NCBI GenBank assembly: GCA_963841945.1
Contig: CAWJFC010000016.1
Span: 434,001-498,000, forward strand
Direction of reading: 5' to 3'
Origin: Acidiflorens sp963841945
Lineage (GTDB): Bacteria; Acidobacteriota; Terriglobia; Terriglobales; Acidobacteriaceae
Length of the DNA stretch: 64,000 nucleotides
Shown here one piece after another: positions 32,573-40,049 of the stretch. Positions within the stretch are counted from its first letter, which is position 1; every line of letters begins with the position of its first letter. The notes beneath the pieces are model-generated. The model was not told the DNA's origin. It ran no database searches and saw only the letters and a program-made list of their open reading frames with translations. The translations under genes were made by a program, and so were the position numbers.

Positions 32573-32968
32573 TCATCCCACCTTTTCGGAGACGATAGCG
32601 TCCGCTTCGATCTCCACCAGCATCTCCGGCGAAACCAGTGCGCTCACCGCCAGCATCGAACACGCGGGTCGAATGTCGCGAAAGAATTCGCCGTGCGCTT
32701 TGCCCACCTTCTGCCAATCGGAGATATTCGTGAGAAAGACACGCGTCCGCACCACATCTTTGAGTGAGGCTCCCGCGCGCATTAGAGCGCTCTCGATATT
32801 TCTGATAGTCTGTGCGGCTTGTTCATAGGCATCGCCACCGACGATCTTGCCATCCGGCCCGGTCGCGGTTGTACCCGCCACCTGAATGTACGGTCCTACG
32901 CGCACCGCACGAGAGTAACCGACGATCGGCTCCCAGGGTGTGCCACTTGCAATGTTTGTGCGCTCCAC
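32573..32968 (-). CDS. RidA family enamine/imine deaminase
   Basis: The GTG at 32968 is preceded by AAGGAGG at good spacing and gives 131 residues; the longer frame to 33040 has no ribosome site. Family features: GYSRAVRVGPYIQVAGTTATGPDGKIVGGDAYEQAAQTIRNIESAL and VVRTRVFLTNISDWQKVGKAHGEFF with the conserved Arg, then EIEADAIV. RidA proteins hydrolyse reactive enamines from PLP enzymes, though sub-families differ. Confidence 0.9.
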   Translation of the reverse strand: MERTNIASGTPWEPIVGYSRAVRVGPYIQVAGTTATGPDGKIVGGDAYEQAAQTIRNIESALMRAGASLKDVVRTRVFLTNISDWQKVGKAHGEFFRDIRPACSMLAVSALVSPEMLVEIEADAIVSEKVG

Positions 32969-33259
32969 GCTTCCTCCTTGGATCGGTTTCTCCGCGGTTT
33001 CTGTTCCACTAGATGGAGTTGTCCCCGGGCGCGACTCCACAAATCGGGCGTATTAGCAGCCGCCCCTGTCGAGTGCCAGCAGAACATGGCGAAACTCCGC
33101 GTCCACCGCGGGGTTTCAGCATCCGGGTGGCACAATGGTGACTTGTTTTAGATCGAAAACTACAGTATCTAATCTGCACGACCTTTGGTTCCATTGAATC
33201 ATAGATATTGAATCAAAGGCGTCGGGGTGACGATTAAGTAGTTGAAGTGGGGGCCAAAA

Positions 33260-33811
33260 ATGATTCCGGAAACGCATCCGCTGCAGCAGTTATTCGTCGA
33301 ACTTGTCGGACGGCACTACGCGCAGGAGATTGGTATTCGCGATCCGCAGCTGATCGGTTATGTCGCGCAACTCCTATCCGAGTTCTGCGATGCCGAGCAA
33401 CTGATGAAGATTCGGACCGCATCCGGCCGTCCGCTGAACGACGTGGGCGAGATGCTGATCGAATCGGATCCAATCTATGGGCCCGCGCCGTCGTTCGATC
33501 GCGAGCGCCAGGTTCGCAAGCATATCGGCGACTACACGCTCTTTTTCGCGGGCATGTTTCCCGAGAGCATCAATCACTATCGCCTTCGCCGCCAGCGCAT
33601 AGAGAATTTCGTGGAGTGGGTCAAAGCTGGGAAAGAAAGCTATTACATCGTCTCCAAATTCGAGCACTTCGAATATGCGAAAGTCGCGCCGCTCTTCGCC
33701 CAGCTCTCGCAGAAATTTGAAGATTGCGTGTACGGCCTGAACCTTGTAAAAAACGAACTGGAAGTCATGCAACACCCAATCGTGCGCGGGAGCAACGAAC
33801 TGATTATGTAA
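33260..33811 (+). CDS. Conserved hypothetical protein, cytoplasmic
   Basis: A 183-residue soluble protein from the ATG at 33260 (a TTG at 33242 is in frame). It is rich in aromatic and charged residues with no signal peptide or membrane segment. Stretches that look conserved are LFVELVGRHYAQEIGIRDPQLIGYVAQLL, VGEMLIESDPIYGPAPSFDRERQVRKHIGDYTLFFAGMFPESI and FEHFEYAKVAPLFAQLSQKFEDCVYGLNLVK. I do not recognise a named family. It stands alone, convergent to purN. Confidence 0.7.
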   Translation: MIPETHPLQQLFVELVGRHYAQEIGIRDPQLIGYVAQLLSEFCDAEQLMKIRTASGRPLNDVGEMLIESDPIYGPAPSFDRERQVRKHIGDYTLFFAGMFPESINHYRLRRQRIENFVEWVKAGKESYYIVSKFEHFEYAKVAPLFAQLSQKFEDCVYGLNLVKNELEVMQHPIVRGSNELIM

Positions 33812-33902
33812 AGGCAGATCGCCGAGTTCCAATTGACGAGGCCGATGCAGAAGTAAATCGCCCCCGCGATTCGGCGTCCGATACAAGTCCTGACTCTTGC
33901 TT

Positions 33903-34505
33903 CTAACCCCGCACGAATCTTCTCCCCAACACCCTGAATTTACCGTCCAACACAATTCGTATCGCCTCGGTATAAGCGATGTGCTCCTGTTCAAGGATCC
34001 GTTCCGCCAGCTTGTGCTCGTCCTCATCCTCGAGCACCGGAACCGTTTTCTGCACAATGATCGCCCCATGATCGAGTTCTTCATCAACGAAATGCACCGT
34101 GCAGCCGCTCACCTTCACTCCATAAGCGAACGCTTGCTCTTGGGCTTCCAGACCGGGGAACGCTGGTAAAAGCGATGGGTGGATGTTGAGAATTCTCTGC
34201 GGAAATTGGCGCACGAACCATGGCGAAAGCAACCGCATATAGCCAGCGAGGCAAACCAAATCGACTTTATATTCCCGAAGAGCGGCCACAATCTCCCGAT
34301 CATGCTGCTCGCGCTCTTTGCCCTTCGAGGAAATCAGCAGGGCGTTCAGTCCGCGCGCACGGGCGGTTTCAAGACCAGCCGCATCCGCACGGTTCGAGAT
34401 GACGACCGCGATGCGCGCATCCGGAATTCGGCCCGCATCAACGCTCTCGGCAATGGCAATGAAATTGGACCCGCGTCCAGAGAGAAGAATTCCAAGGTTT
34501 CTCAT
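33903..34505 (-). CDS. purN: Phosphoribosylglycinamide formyltransferase PurN
   Basis: Third step of purine synthesis: formyl transfer from 10-formyl-THF to GAR. The 200-residue protein has LLSGRGSNFIAIAES at the N-terminus, LAGYMRLLSPWFVRQFPQRILNIHPSLLPAFPG (catalytic Asn-His region) and VHFVDEELDHGAIIVQKTVPV with the catalytic Asp. It lies downstream of purM, the next enzyme of the pathway, on the same strand with 127 bases between. Confidence 0.95.
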   Translation of the reverse strand: MRNLGILLSGRGSNFIAIAESVDAGRIPDARIAVVISNRADAAGLETARARGLNALLISSKGKEREQHDREIVAALREYKVDLVCLAGYMRLLSPWFVRQFPQRILNIHPSLLPAFPGLEAQEQAFAYGVKVSGCTVHFVDEELDHGAIIVQKTVPVLEDEDEHKLAERILEQEHIAYTEAIRIVLDGKFRVLGRRFVRG

Positions 34506-34632
34506 GCAAGAACATTATTTCATTGGAAATGAGAATTGCAGTGCCCTGCGAGCCAATCGATATTTTCCTGGGGGCTACGGGAATTCAGCCAGTTCGCGGC
34601 TCGAAGCTCTAAGGTCGAAACTCTGCAATCGC

Positions 34633-35685
34633 CTAGCTGTAAATAACCTTCCGGTCGCCCTTCACGATCCGCCCCACGCTGTAGAACTTCTCGCTGGCCC
34701 GCTCCAGCAACGTCTGCGCCTTCTTGAACTTCTTCGCCGGAACCACCACCAGCATGCCAAGCCCCATGTTGAACGTGCGGAGCATCTCCTCCTGCTCAAC
34801 TTTTCCAAGATGCTGGAGATGCTCGAAGATCGGTGGAACCGGCCACGTTCCGACCTCGATGACAGCGGACGTGCCTTTGGGCAACACTCGCGGCAGGTTC
34901 TCGGTGATGCCTCCGCCCGTAACATGCGCCAGCGCCGCAACGCATTCGCCCGCAATCAGTTTGCGAATGATCGACCAATAGCTGCGATGCGTGCGCATCA
35001 ACTCGTTCCCGACCTTATTCTTGATCTCGCTGACAAATGTCTCCGGCGAATAGCCCGCAATCTCGAACAGCAGTTTGCGCGCGAGCGAGTATCCGTTCGT
35101 GTGGAGTCCGTTGGAAGGCAATCCCAGCACGCAATCGCCGACCTGAACGTCCTTGCCGCTGATGATTTTCTCGCGCTCGACCACACCCACAATAAAACCG
35201 GCCAGGTCGTATTCGCCCTTAGGATAGAATCCCGGCATCTCCGCCGTCTCGCCACCGATAAGCGCGCAGCCGTTGTGCTTGCAAGCTTCCGCGAGTCCGC
35301 CCACGATCTTTTCCGCGACTTCAGGTTCGAGCGTCCCGGTCGCCAGGTAGTCCATGAAGAACAGCGGCGCCGCGCCCTGCACCGCAATGTCATTCACACA
35401 ATGATTCACCAGGTCCGCACCCACGGTGTGGTGCAGGTTCATCTCGAAGGCGACTTTGAGCTTCGTGCCAACGCCGTCCACGCTTGAAACCAGCACCGGG
35501 TCAAGATACTTCTTATCGACCGAGAACAATCCGCCAAAACCGCCAATCTCGCTCAGCACACCTTTGGTAAAGGTCTTGTGGGCAAGATACTTGATGCGCT
35601 GCTTGGTGCGATTTCCCCGATCGATATTGACGCCGGCGTCGGCGTAAGTGATCGGGGCGCTTGATTGATTGGGGTTCTGGGCCAC
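34633..35685 (-). CDS. purM: Phosphoribosylformylglycinamidine cyclo-ligase PurM
   Basis: Fifth step of purine synthesis (FGAM to AIR, ATP-dependent). A 350-residue PurM/PurL-fold protein: DGVGTKLKVAFEM, LVNHCVNDIAVQGAAPLFFMDYLA, LIGGETAEMPGFY and AHVTGGGITENLPRVLP are characteristic. ATG at 35685 starts MAQNPNQSSAPITYADAGVNID. purN follows on the same strand. Confidence 0.96.
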   Translation of the reverse strand: MAQNPNQSSAPITYADAGVNIDRGNRTKQRIKYLAHKTFTKGVLSEIGGFGGLFSVDKKYLDPVLVSSVDGVGTKLKVAFEMNLHHTVGADLVNHCVNDIAVQGAAPLFFMDYLATGTLEPEVAEKIVGGLAEACKHNGCALIGGETAEMPGFYPKGEYDLAGFIVGVVEREKIISGKDVQVGDCVLGLPSNGLHTNGYSLARKLLFEIAGYSPETFVSEIKNKVGNELMRTHRSYWSIIRKLIAGECVAALAHVTGGGITENLPRVLPKGTSAVIEVGTWPVPPIFEHLQHLGKVEQEEMLRTFNMGLGMLVVVPAKKFKKAQTLLERASEKFYSVGRIVKGDRKVIYS

Positions 35686-35905
35686 GTTTCAGTCCGTTAT
35701 GTCCGGGAGAGATCTGGCGTGCCACGAGCCCGGGGAACGATTTCGAGCGAAACAAATTCTAGCACGTTCCTTCATTGCGCCGGGTTCCGGCTGCGGTCTA
35801 AAACAAACCAGTGCAAATCCCCCGGGATTGCCATGTGCGGTAGGCGTGTGCGGTAGACGGAAGTCGACTTACTTCCTCATGCTGCCCTCACGATCCGCTA
35901 ACGTC

Positions 35906-37360
35906 CTAAGCCAAGGGCAATGTGAAATAAAAAACCGATCCATGGCCAAGCTGGCTGGTCATGCCAAGGCGGCCGCCATGCGCCTCCACGATCGCCTTGC
36001 AGATTGCCAGACCCATGCCGGTGCCGTGCACCTGCACACGCTGGTTGCGTCCGCGATAAAACTTTTCGAAGACGAGAGACTGTTCGAAATCGTCAATTCC
36101 AGGACCCCGGTCGGCGATGCTGACATTGAGCACCCGGGCCTGGCCGGCGATCGGGCTGCGCGCCTCGGCGGTAATGCGGATGGGAGCGCTGGCAGGCGAA
36201 TACTTGGCCGCGTTTTCGAGGAGGTGAACCAGCACTTCTCTGATATGCGCGGTATCCATGCGCGCCTCGGGAAGGTCTTCCGGAATGCGGACTTCGACTG
36301 GGTGCTGCGAGAGTAGCTGCTTAAGTTCGTCGAGCGCTTCATTAACAACCGGGCGGATGGCTGCGGCAACAAATGTGAACTCGACTTTGTGGGCATCGAG
36401 CTGCGCCATCTCGGCCGCCTCGCCGATGAGGCGATTAAGTCGGTCGCTTTCCTCGTCGATTACTGTAAGAAGTTCGTGCGTCTGCTCGGGCGAGTGAGTT
36501 GCGGCACCCAGCAAAGAAGTCGCCGAGGCTTTGATAGCTGTAAGAGGCGTCCGTAATTCATGGGTGACCGAATCGAGGAGGACCGAGCGAAGTTGCTCGC
36601 TCTCGCGGGCGGCTTCCGCGCGGCTGAGTTTTTCGAAGGAGCTGGCCCGCTCGATGGCAATCGCAACCAGGCCGCCAATTGCTTCCAGCGTCTGCCGCGA
36701 TAGCGTCGAGCCCGAAACGCCCATGCTTCCAACCACCCGCACGCCGACGCGGAGTGGCATAAAGGCAATCTGACTGTCTGCATCCATCCGCGGCTCGCCA
36801 CGCAGCGCGGCGAGTTGCAGATCATGCAACTCCAGGCCATCGATCTCAGGAGAAGAGCGATAGACGTCGGCGCGGCTGGAGAGTGCGATGGCCACCGAGC
36901 GCACGCCGAAGGTCTCGACAATGTGCCGCGGAATCAGATTAAGGAGTTCCGCGGCATTGTCGCTCGAAAGAAGCAGCTGGCTGAAAGCGTAAAGGCGTTC
37001 GAGTTCCAGGCGTCTTTCGATCGCCGTGCGCTGTCCGCGCCGGGCACGGGCCGAGAGTTCGCTCGCGCTCACTGCTGTAACAAGAAAGGCGAAGAGGGCG
37101 ATCCAGTTTTGCGGGTCGGCGATCGTCAGTGTGCCGATGGGCGGAAGAAAAAAATAGTTGAAAGCAAGGGTCGCGACAATCGACATGAAAACTGCCTGTC
37201 GAATGCCATAAAAAGCGGAGATCCCGAGAACGCCGAGGAGAAAAAGCAGGGCGATCGTGGTGGCGTTGAGATGGAGCCAGCGGTAGCCGATCAGCGTGAC
37301 AGCGGCGACCCAGAATGCCGCAATCATATATCCGAATACGGATCGGGCGGCGAATCTCAC
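35906..37360 (-). CDS. Membrane sensor histidine kinase with DUF4118 (C-terminal half of KdpD)
   Basis: I use the GTG at 37360 (484 residues); the frame continues to 37537 but that part overlaps the divergent gene and looks non-coding. The N-terminus has four transmembrane helices of the DUF4118 type (YMIAAFWVAAVTLIGYRW, IALLFLLGVLGISAFYG, VFMSIVATLAFNYFFL, WIALFAFLVTAVSA), then a GAF-like sensor region, HELRTPLTAIK (phosphorylated His), and the ATPase boxes VLVHLLENAAKYSP, IADRGPGID and HGTGMGLAICKAIVEAHGG. This is the membrane/kinase half of KdpD as a separate gene, divergent from the other half. Confidence 0.9.
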   Translation of the reverse strand: MRFAARSVFGYMIAAFWVAAVTLIGYRWLHLNATTIALLFLLGVLGISAFYGIRQAVFMSIVATLAFNYFFLPPIGTLTIADPQNWIALFAFLVTAVSASELSARARRGQRTAIERRLELERLYAFSQLLLSSDNAAELLNLIPRHIVETFGVRSVAIALSSRADVYRSSPEIDGLELHDLQLAALRGEPRMDADSQIAFMPLRVGVRVVGSMGVSGSTLSRQTLEAIGGLVAIAIERASSFEKLSRAEAARESEQLRSVLLDSVTHELRTPLTAIKASATSLLGAATHSPEQTHELLTVIDEESDRLNRLIGEAAEMAQLDAHKVEFTFVAAAIRPVVNEALDELKQLLSQHPVEVRIPEDLPEARMDTAHIREVLVHLLENAAKYSPASAPIRITAEARSPIAGQARVLNVSIADRGPGIDDFEQSLVFEKFYRGRNQRVQVHGTGMGLAICKAIVEAHGGRLGMTSQLGHGSVFYFTLPLA

Positions 37361-37488
37361 CCTGCGATTGTAATTGAGCCACGCAGCGCGAGCTACGGGT
37401 AAACCTGAGTTGCCGGCCGCATCCCAGCGCCTTCGAGTAATCGACAAAGCGGCACGTCTCGACGACAATATTCGCAATCGCAATCCCC

Positions 37489-38616
37489 ATGACCAAGACT
37501 CCCGAACAATGGCTGGAAGAGGCGGCGCCCGCCGCAAAGAAGAGTGGTGTATTCAAACTCTTTCTCGGCTACGCGCCAGGCGTGGGCAAGACCCATACCA
37601 TGCTGACCGAGGCGATCCGCCGGAAAAGCCGGGGCGAGGATGTGGTCATCGGCGTGATTGAAACCCACGGGCGCAAGGCCGTCGCGGAATTGGTCACGCA
37701 ACTAGAGATCGTTCCGCGAAAAGTCATCGACTACAAAGGCGCCCAGTTTGAAGAGATGGATGTCGACGCAATCCTCGCGCGCCACCCGCGCGTCGCGCTC
37801 ATCGACGAACTCGCTCACACCAACATTGAGGGTAGCAAGCATCGCAAGCGCTATGAGGACGTGTTTGAGTTGCTTGACGCAGGAATCGACGTGATCTCGA
37901 CGATGAATATTCAGCATCTGGAGAGTGTCACGCCGACCGTGCAGAGCGTGACTGGGATTCAGGTGCGCGAGACGGTGCCCGACTGGGTGCTGCAGCGTGT
38001 GAACGAAGTAGTGATGATCGACCTCACGCCCGAGGCTCTTCAGAATCGAATGAGGCGGGGAGATGTCTATCCCCGGGACCGTGTCGGGCGGGCTCTCGAG
38101 AATTTTTTTCGGGAGACGAATCTGATTGCTCTGCGCGAACTGGCGCTCCGCCAGGTGGCGCAGGCGGTCGACTTGAGCCTCGAACAGCGCCGTGAAGTGC
38201 TGGAAAAAGATCGCGCGGCGGTACCCATCCGTGAGCGTATCGCGGTGTGCGTCAGTTCGAATCCGGCGGCGCAGTATTTGATCGCGCGCGGCGCGCGGAT
38301 GTCTCAGGCCATGAACGCGGAACTCTTCGTCGTCTATACCGATATGGGGCAGGATGACAGCGAAGAGAACCAGCGGACCCTGAATGCGAACATTCGCTTC
38401 GCGGAAAACGTGGGCGCGATTGTGGTTCGGCGCCCCGGAAAAAACGTAGCCGAATCGGTTGCTGAGTTCGTCAACGAAAAGCACATTACGCAGGTGGTGT
38501 TCGGGCGTTCCGCATCCCGGGGATGGAAGCGCTATTTTTACCTTTCTGCCATTCACCAGTTCCTGCGCGATGCCCCCGCAGTCGATGTGCATATCGTCAC
38601 GCAGGAGCCAAGCTGA
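37489..38616 (+). CDS. kdpD: KdpD N-terminal sensor (KdpD domain plus USP domain), without kinase
   Basis: A 375-residue soluble protein. The KdpD domain (about 20-230) holds a Walker A (LGYAPGVGKTHTML) and Walker B (VALIDELAHTN), with STMNIQHLES and ETVPDWVLQRVNEVVMIDLTPEAL. A universal-stress-like domain follows (about 248-375: RIAVCVSSNPAAQYLIARGARMSQAMNAELFVVY, VVFGRSASRGWKRYF). The transmembrane and kinase parts of classic KdpD are missing here and encoded by the divergent gene. In other bacteria the USP domain senses c-di-AMP. It ends just before kdpE (4 bases). Confidence 0.92.
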   Translation: MTKTPEQWLEEAAPAAKKSGVFKLFLGYAPGVGKTHTMLTEAIRRKSRGEDVVIGVIETHGRKAVAELVTQLEIVPRKVIDYKGAQFEEMDVDAILARHPRVALIDELAHTNIEGSKHRKRYEDVFELLDAGIDVISTMNIQHLESVTPTVQSVTGIQVRETVPDWVLQRVNEVVMIDLTPEALQNRMRRGDVYPRDRVGRALENFFRETNLIALRELALRQVAQAVDLSLEQRREVLEKDRAAVPIRERIAVCVSSNPAAQYLIARGARMSQAMNAELFVVYTDMGQDDSEENQRTLNANIRFAENVGAIVVRRPGKNVAESVAEFVNEKHITQVVFGRSASRGWKRYFYLSAIHQFLRDAPAVDVHIVTQEPS

Positions 38617-38619
38617 GTC

Positions 38620-39315
38620 GTGGCGGAGCATAAACACATTCTGGTGGTGGATGACGAGTCGCAGATCACGCGGGTTCTGCGCACCTCACTCTCCAGTCAC
38701 GGCTATGACATTCGCGCCGCCAACGACGGCGAAACCGCGCTCGAGATCATGAAGGACTGGACGCCGGACCTCGTTATCACCGATCTGGCCATGCCCAACA
38801 TGGACGGACTCGAATTGTGCCGGCGCCTGCGCGCTCAAACACAGGTTCCGATTATTGTGCTCTCCGTGCGCGGCGAGGAGCGCACGAAGGTGAAGGCACT
38901 CGATGCTGGGGCTGATGATTACGTAACCAAGCCCTTCGGCATGGAAGAATTGCTGGCGCGCGTGCGGGCCAATTTGCGCAGACGCGGGCGAGCGGAAGAG
39001 TCGGAATCGGCGCCGATCGAGATGGGTGATTTCCGGATCGATCCCGGCGCGCGCAGTGTTCTGGTCAAGGATCGAGCCGTTCATCTCACCCCCAAGGAAT
39101 TCGACCTCCTCCTTTATCTGGCGCGCCATCCCGGCAAAGTGATTACGCATCGCACGTTGCTCGGAGCAGTGTGGGGCGGAGAGAGCACGGAGCAGGTCGA
39201 ATACCTTCGCGTTTTCGTTGGCCAATTGCGAAAAAAACTCGAGCCCTCCAAGGATTCCCCGCGTTACATCGTCACCGATCCGTGGGTAGGTTACCGGTTC
39301 GAGCCTGGCGCGTAG
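38620..39315 (+). CDS. kdpE: Response regulator KdpE
   Basis: A 231-residue OmpR-type regulator starting at GTG. The receiver has the acidic pair (VVDDES), the phospho-acceptor Asp in LVITDLAMPNMDGLELC, and VSVRGEERTKVKALDAGADDYVTKPF. The winged-helix domain shows LTPKEFDLLLYLARHPGKVITHRTLLGAVWG and VGQLRKKLEPSKDSPRYIVTDPWVGYRFE, the KdpE-like end. It activates kdpFABC when K+ is scarce. Candidate binding sites follow downstream (39421-39464 and 39814-39833). Confidence 0.94.
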   Translation: MAEHKHILVVDDESQITRVLRTSLSSHGYDIRAANDGETALEIMKDWTPDLVITDLAMPNMDGLELCRRLRAQTQVPIIVLSVRGEERTKVKALDAGADDYVTKPFGMEELLARVRANLRRRGRAEESESAPIEMGDFRIDPGARSVLVKDRAVHLTPKEFDLLLYLARHPGKVITHRTLLGAVWGGESTEQVEYLRVFVGQLRKKLEPSKDSPRYIVTDPWVGYRFEPGA

Positions 39316-39420
39316 AGCGCGTCGAACACCAGATCCGTTTCCTCCGTTCGAGATGACAACTCTTCTTGGATTACGACTTCCTGCACGGATTGTAACTTCC
39401 TTGCGTGCGCCTTACTGCCC

Positions 39421-39464
39421 TTATGACTCCCTTATTTTCAACTTACGCACATTTTATGGCGCAT
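39421..39464. promoter_or_regulatory. Four 11-bp units, candidate KdpE operator 1
   Basis: Four consecutive 11-base units start with TTA: TTATGACTCCC, TTATTTTCAAC, TTACGCACATT, TTATGGCGCAT. OmpR-family regulators bind direct repeats with an 11-bp period. The stretch is A/T-rich for this genome and lies 57 bases before the 83-aa gene. Confidence 0.5.
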
Positions 39465-39520
39465 CGAGTCAAATGTGCTTGATGCCGAGGGTCGTGGGTA
39501 GGCAGAAAAGGACGAGATTC

Positions 39521-39772
39521 ATGTCAATCGAGGAAGTATCTGTAGAAAGGTTTGCGCAACTCTTTCATCACTACCATCAGGCTCTGAGCGATGACTCCGG
39601 AAACACCGCGCACTTACGCACCTGCGACGCCTGGGCCAGTGTACCTCCCGCCGAAAAGGACAGATTAATTACGGCCACCCGCCTCGCTCTTCTGGAAGTC
39701 GAAGTCGTTCCGACCGAGCGCCAGACCAGGCGATATTTCGCGAAGCCCGGCGAAGCCGAGTGGGGCTGCTAG
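39521..39772 (+). CDS. 83-residue hypothetical protein in the kdp locus
   Basis: Starts at the ATG at 39521 (MSIEEVSVERFAQLFHHYHQAL). It is soluble, helical, and ends in KPGEAEWGC. The frame extends upstream to 39353 but that part overlaps the presumed regulatory region. A preserved WASVPPAEKDRLITATRLALLEVE stretch looks like a real small domain. No family is recognised. Placed between kdpE and the porin, it is probably controlled with the kdp genes. Confidence 0.6.
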   Translation: MSIEEVSVERFAQLFHHYHQALSDDSGNTAHLRTCDAWASVPPAEKDRLITATRLALLEVEVVPTERQTRRYFAKPGEAEWGC

Positions 39773-39813
39773 GCATCCTTGAGGGTGATGGTACTTAGGG
39801 TTCTGTCTTTATG

Positions 39814-39833
39814 AATTCCTTAGGAATTCCTTA
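39814..39833. promoter_or_regulatory. Direct repeat with 11-bp spacing, candidate KdpE operator 2
   Basis: AATTCCTTA occurs at 39814-39822 and again at 39825-39833, a centre-to-centre distance of exactly 11 bp. It lies upstream of the porin/kdpFABC run, followed by an A/T-rich stretch (CTTATCTAATTTATTC) that could hold the -10 box. Confidence 0.5.
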
Positions 39834-40049
39834 CGGCCCCTTTATGGACACGCTTATCTAATTTATTCGGAACCTGTTGATCTCCCTTTACAGAGCAGGA
39901 TGATGTATTCGCTTCTGGCGGTGTGTGCGTTAAGCGTAGCTTTTCTCCTCCGGTTCCTTCTGGCGCTGATGAGAGAGGGCCGAGACGCAAAACAGGACCG
40001 AACAGGAGAGCGACGCGGTTCGAGACTCGAGAGAGAAGAACTTTTCCCT

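Noticed and set aside
35906..37537. Upstream start of the histidine kinase at 37537
   Set aside because: The first ~60 codons are Arg-rich non-membrane sequence overlapping the divergent kdpD gene; the GTG at 37360 opens the membrane domain directly.
38250..38275. GTTCGAATCC, a tRNA T-loop-like word
   Set aside because: It lies inside kdpD coding sequence and no acceptor stem or other arms can be folded; no tRNA was found anywhere in the window.
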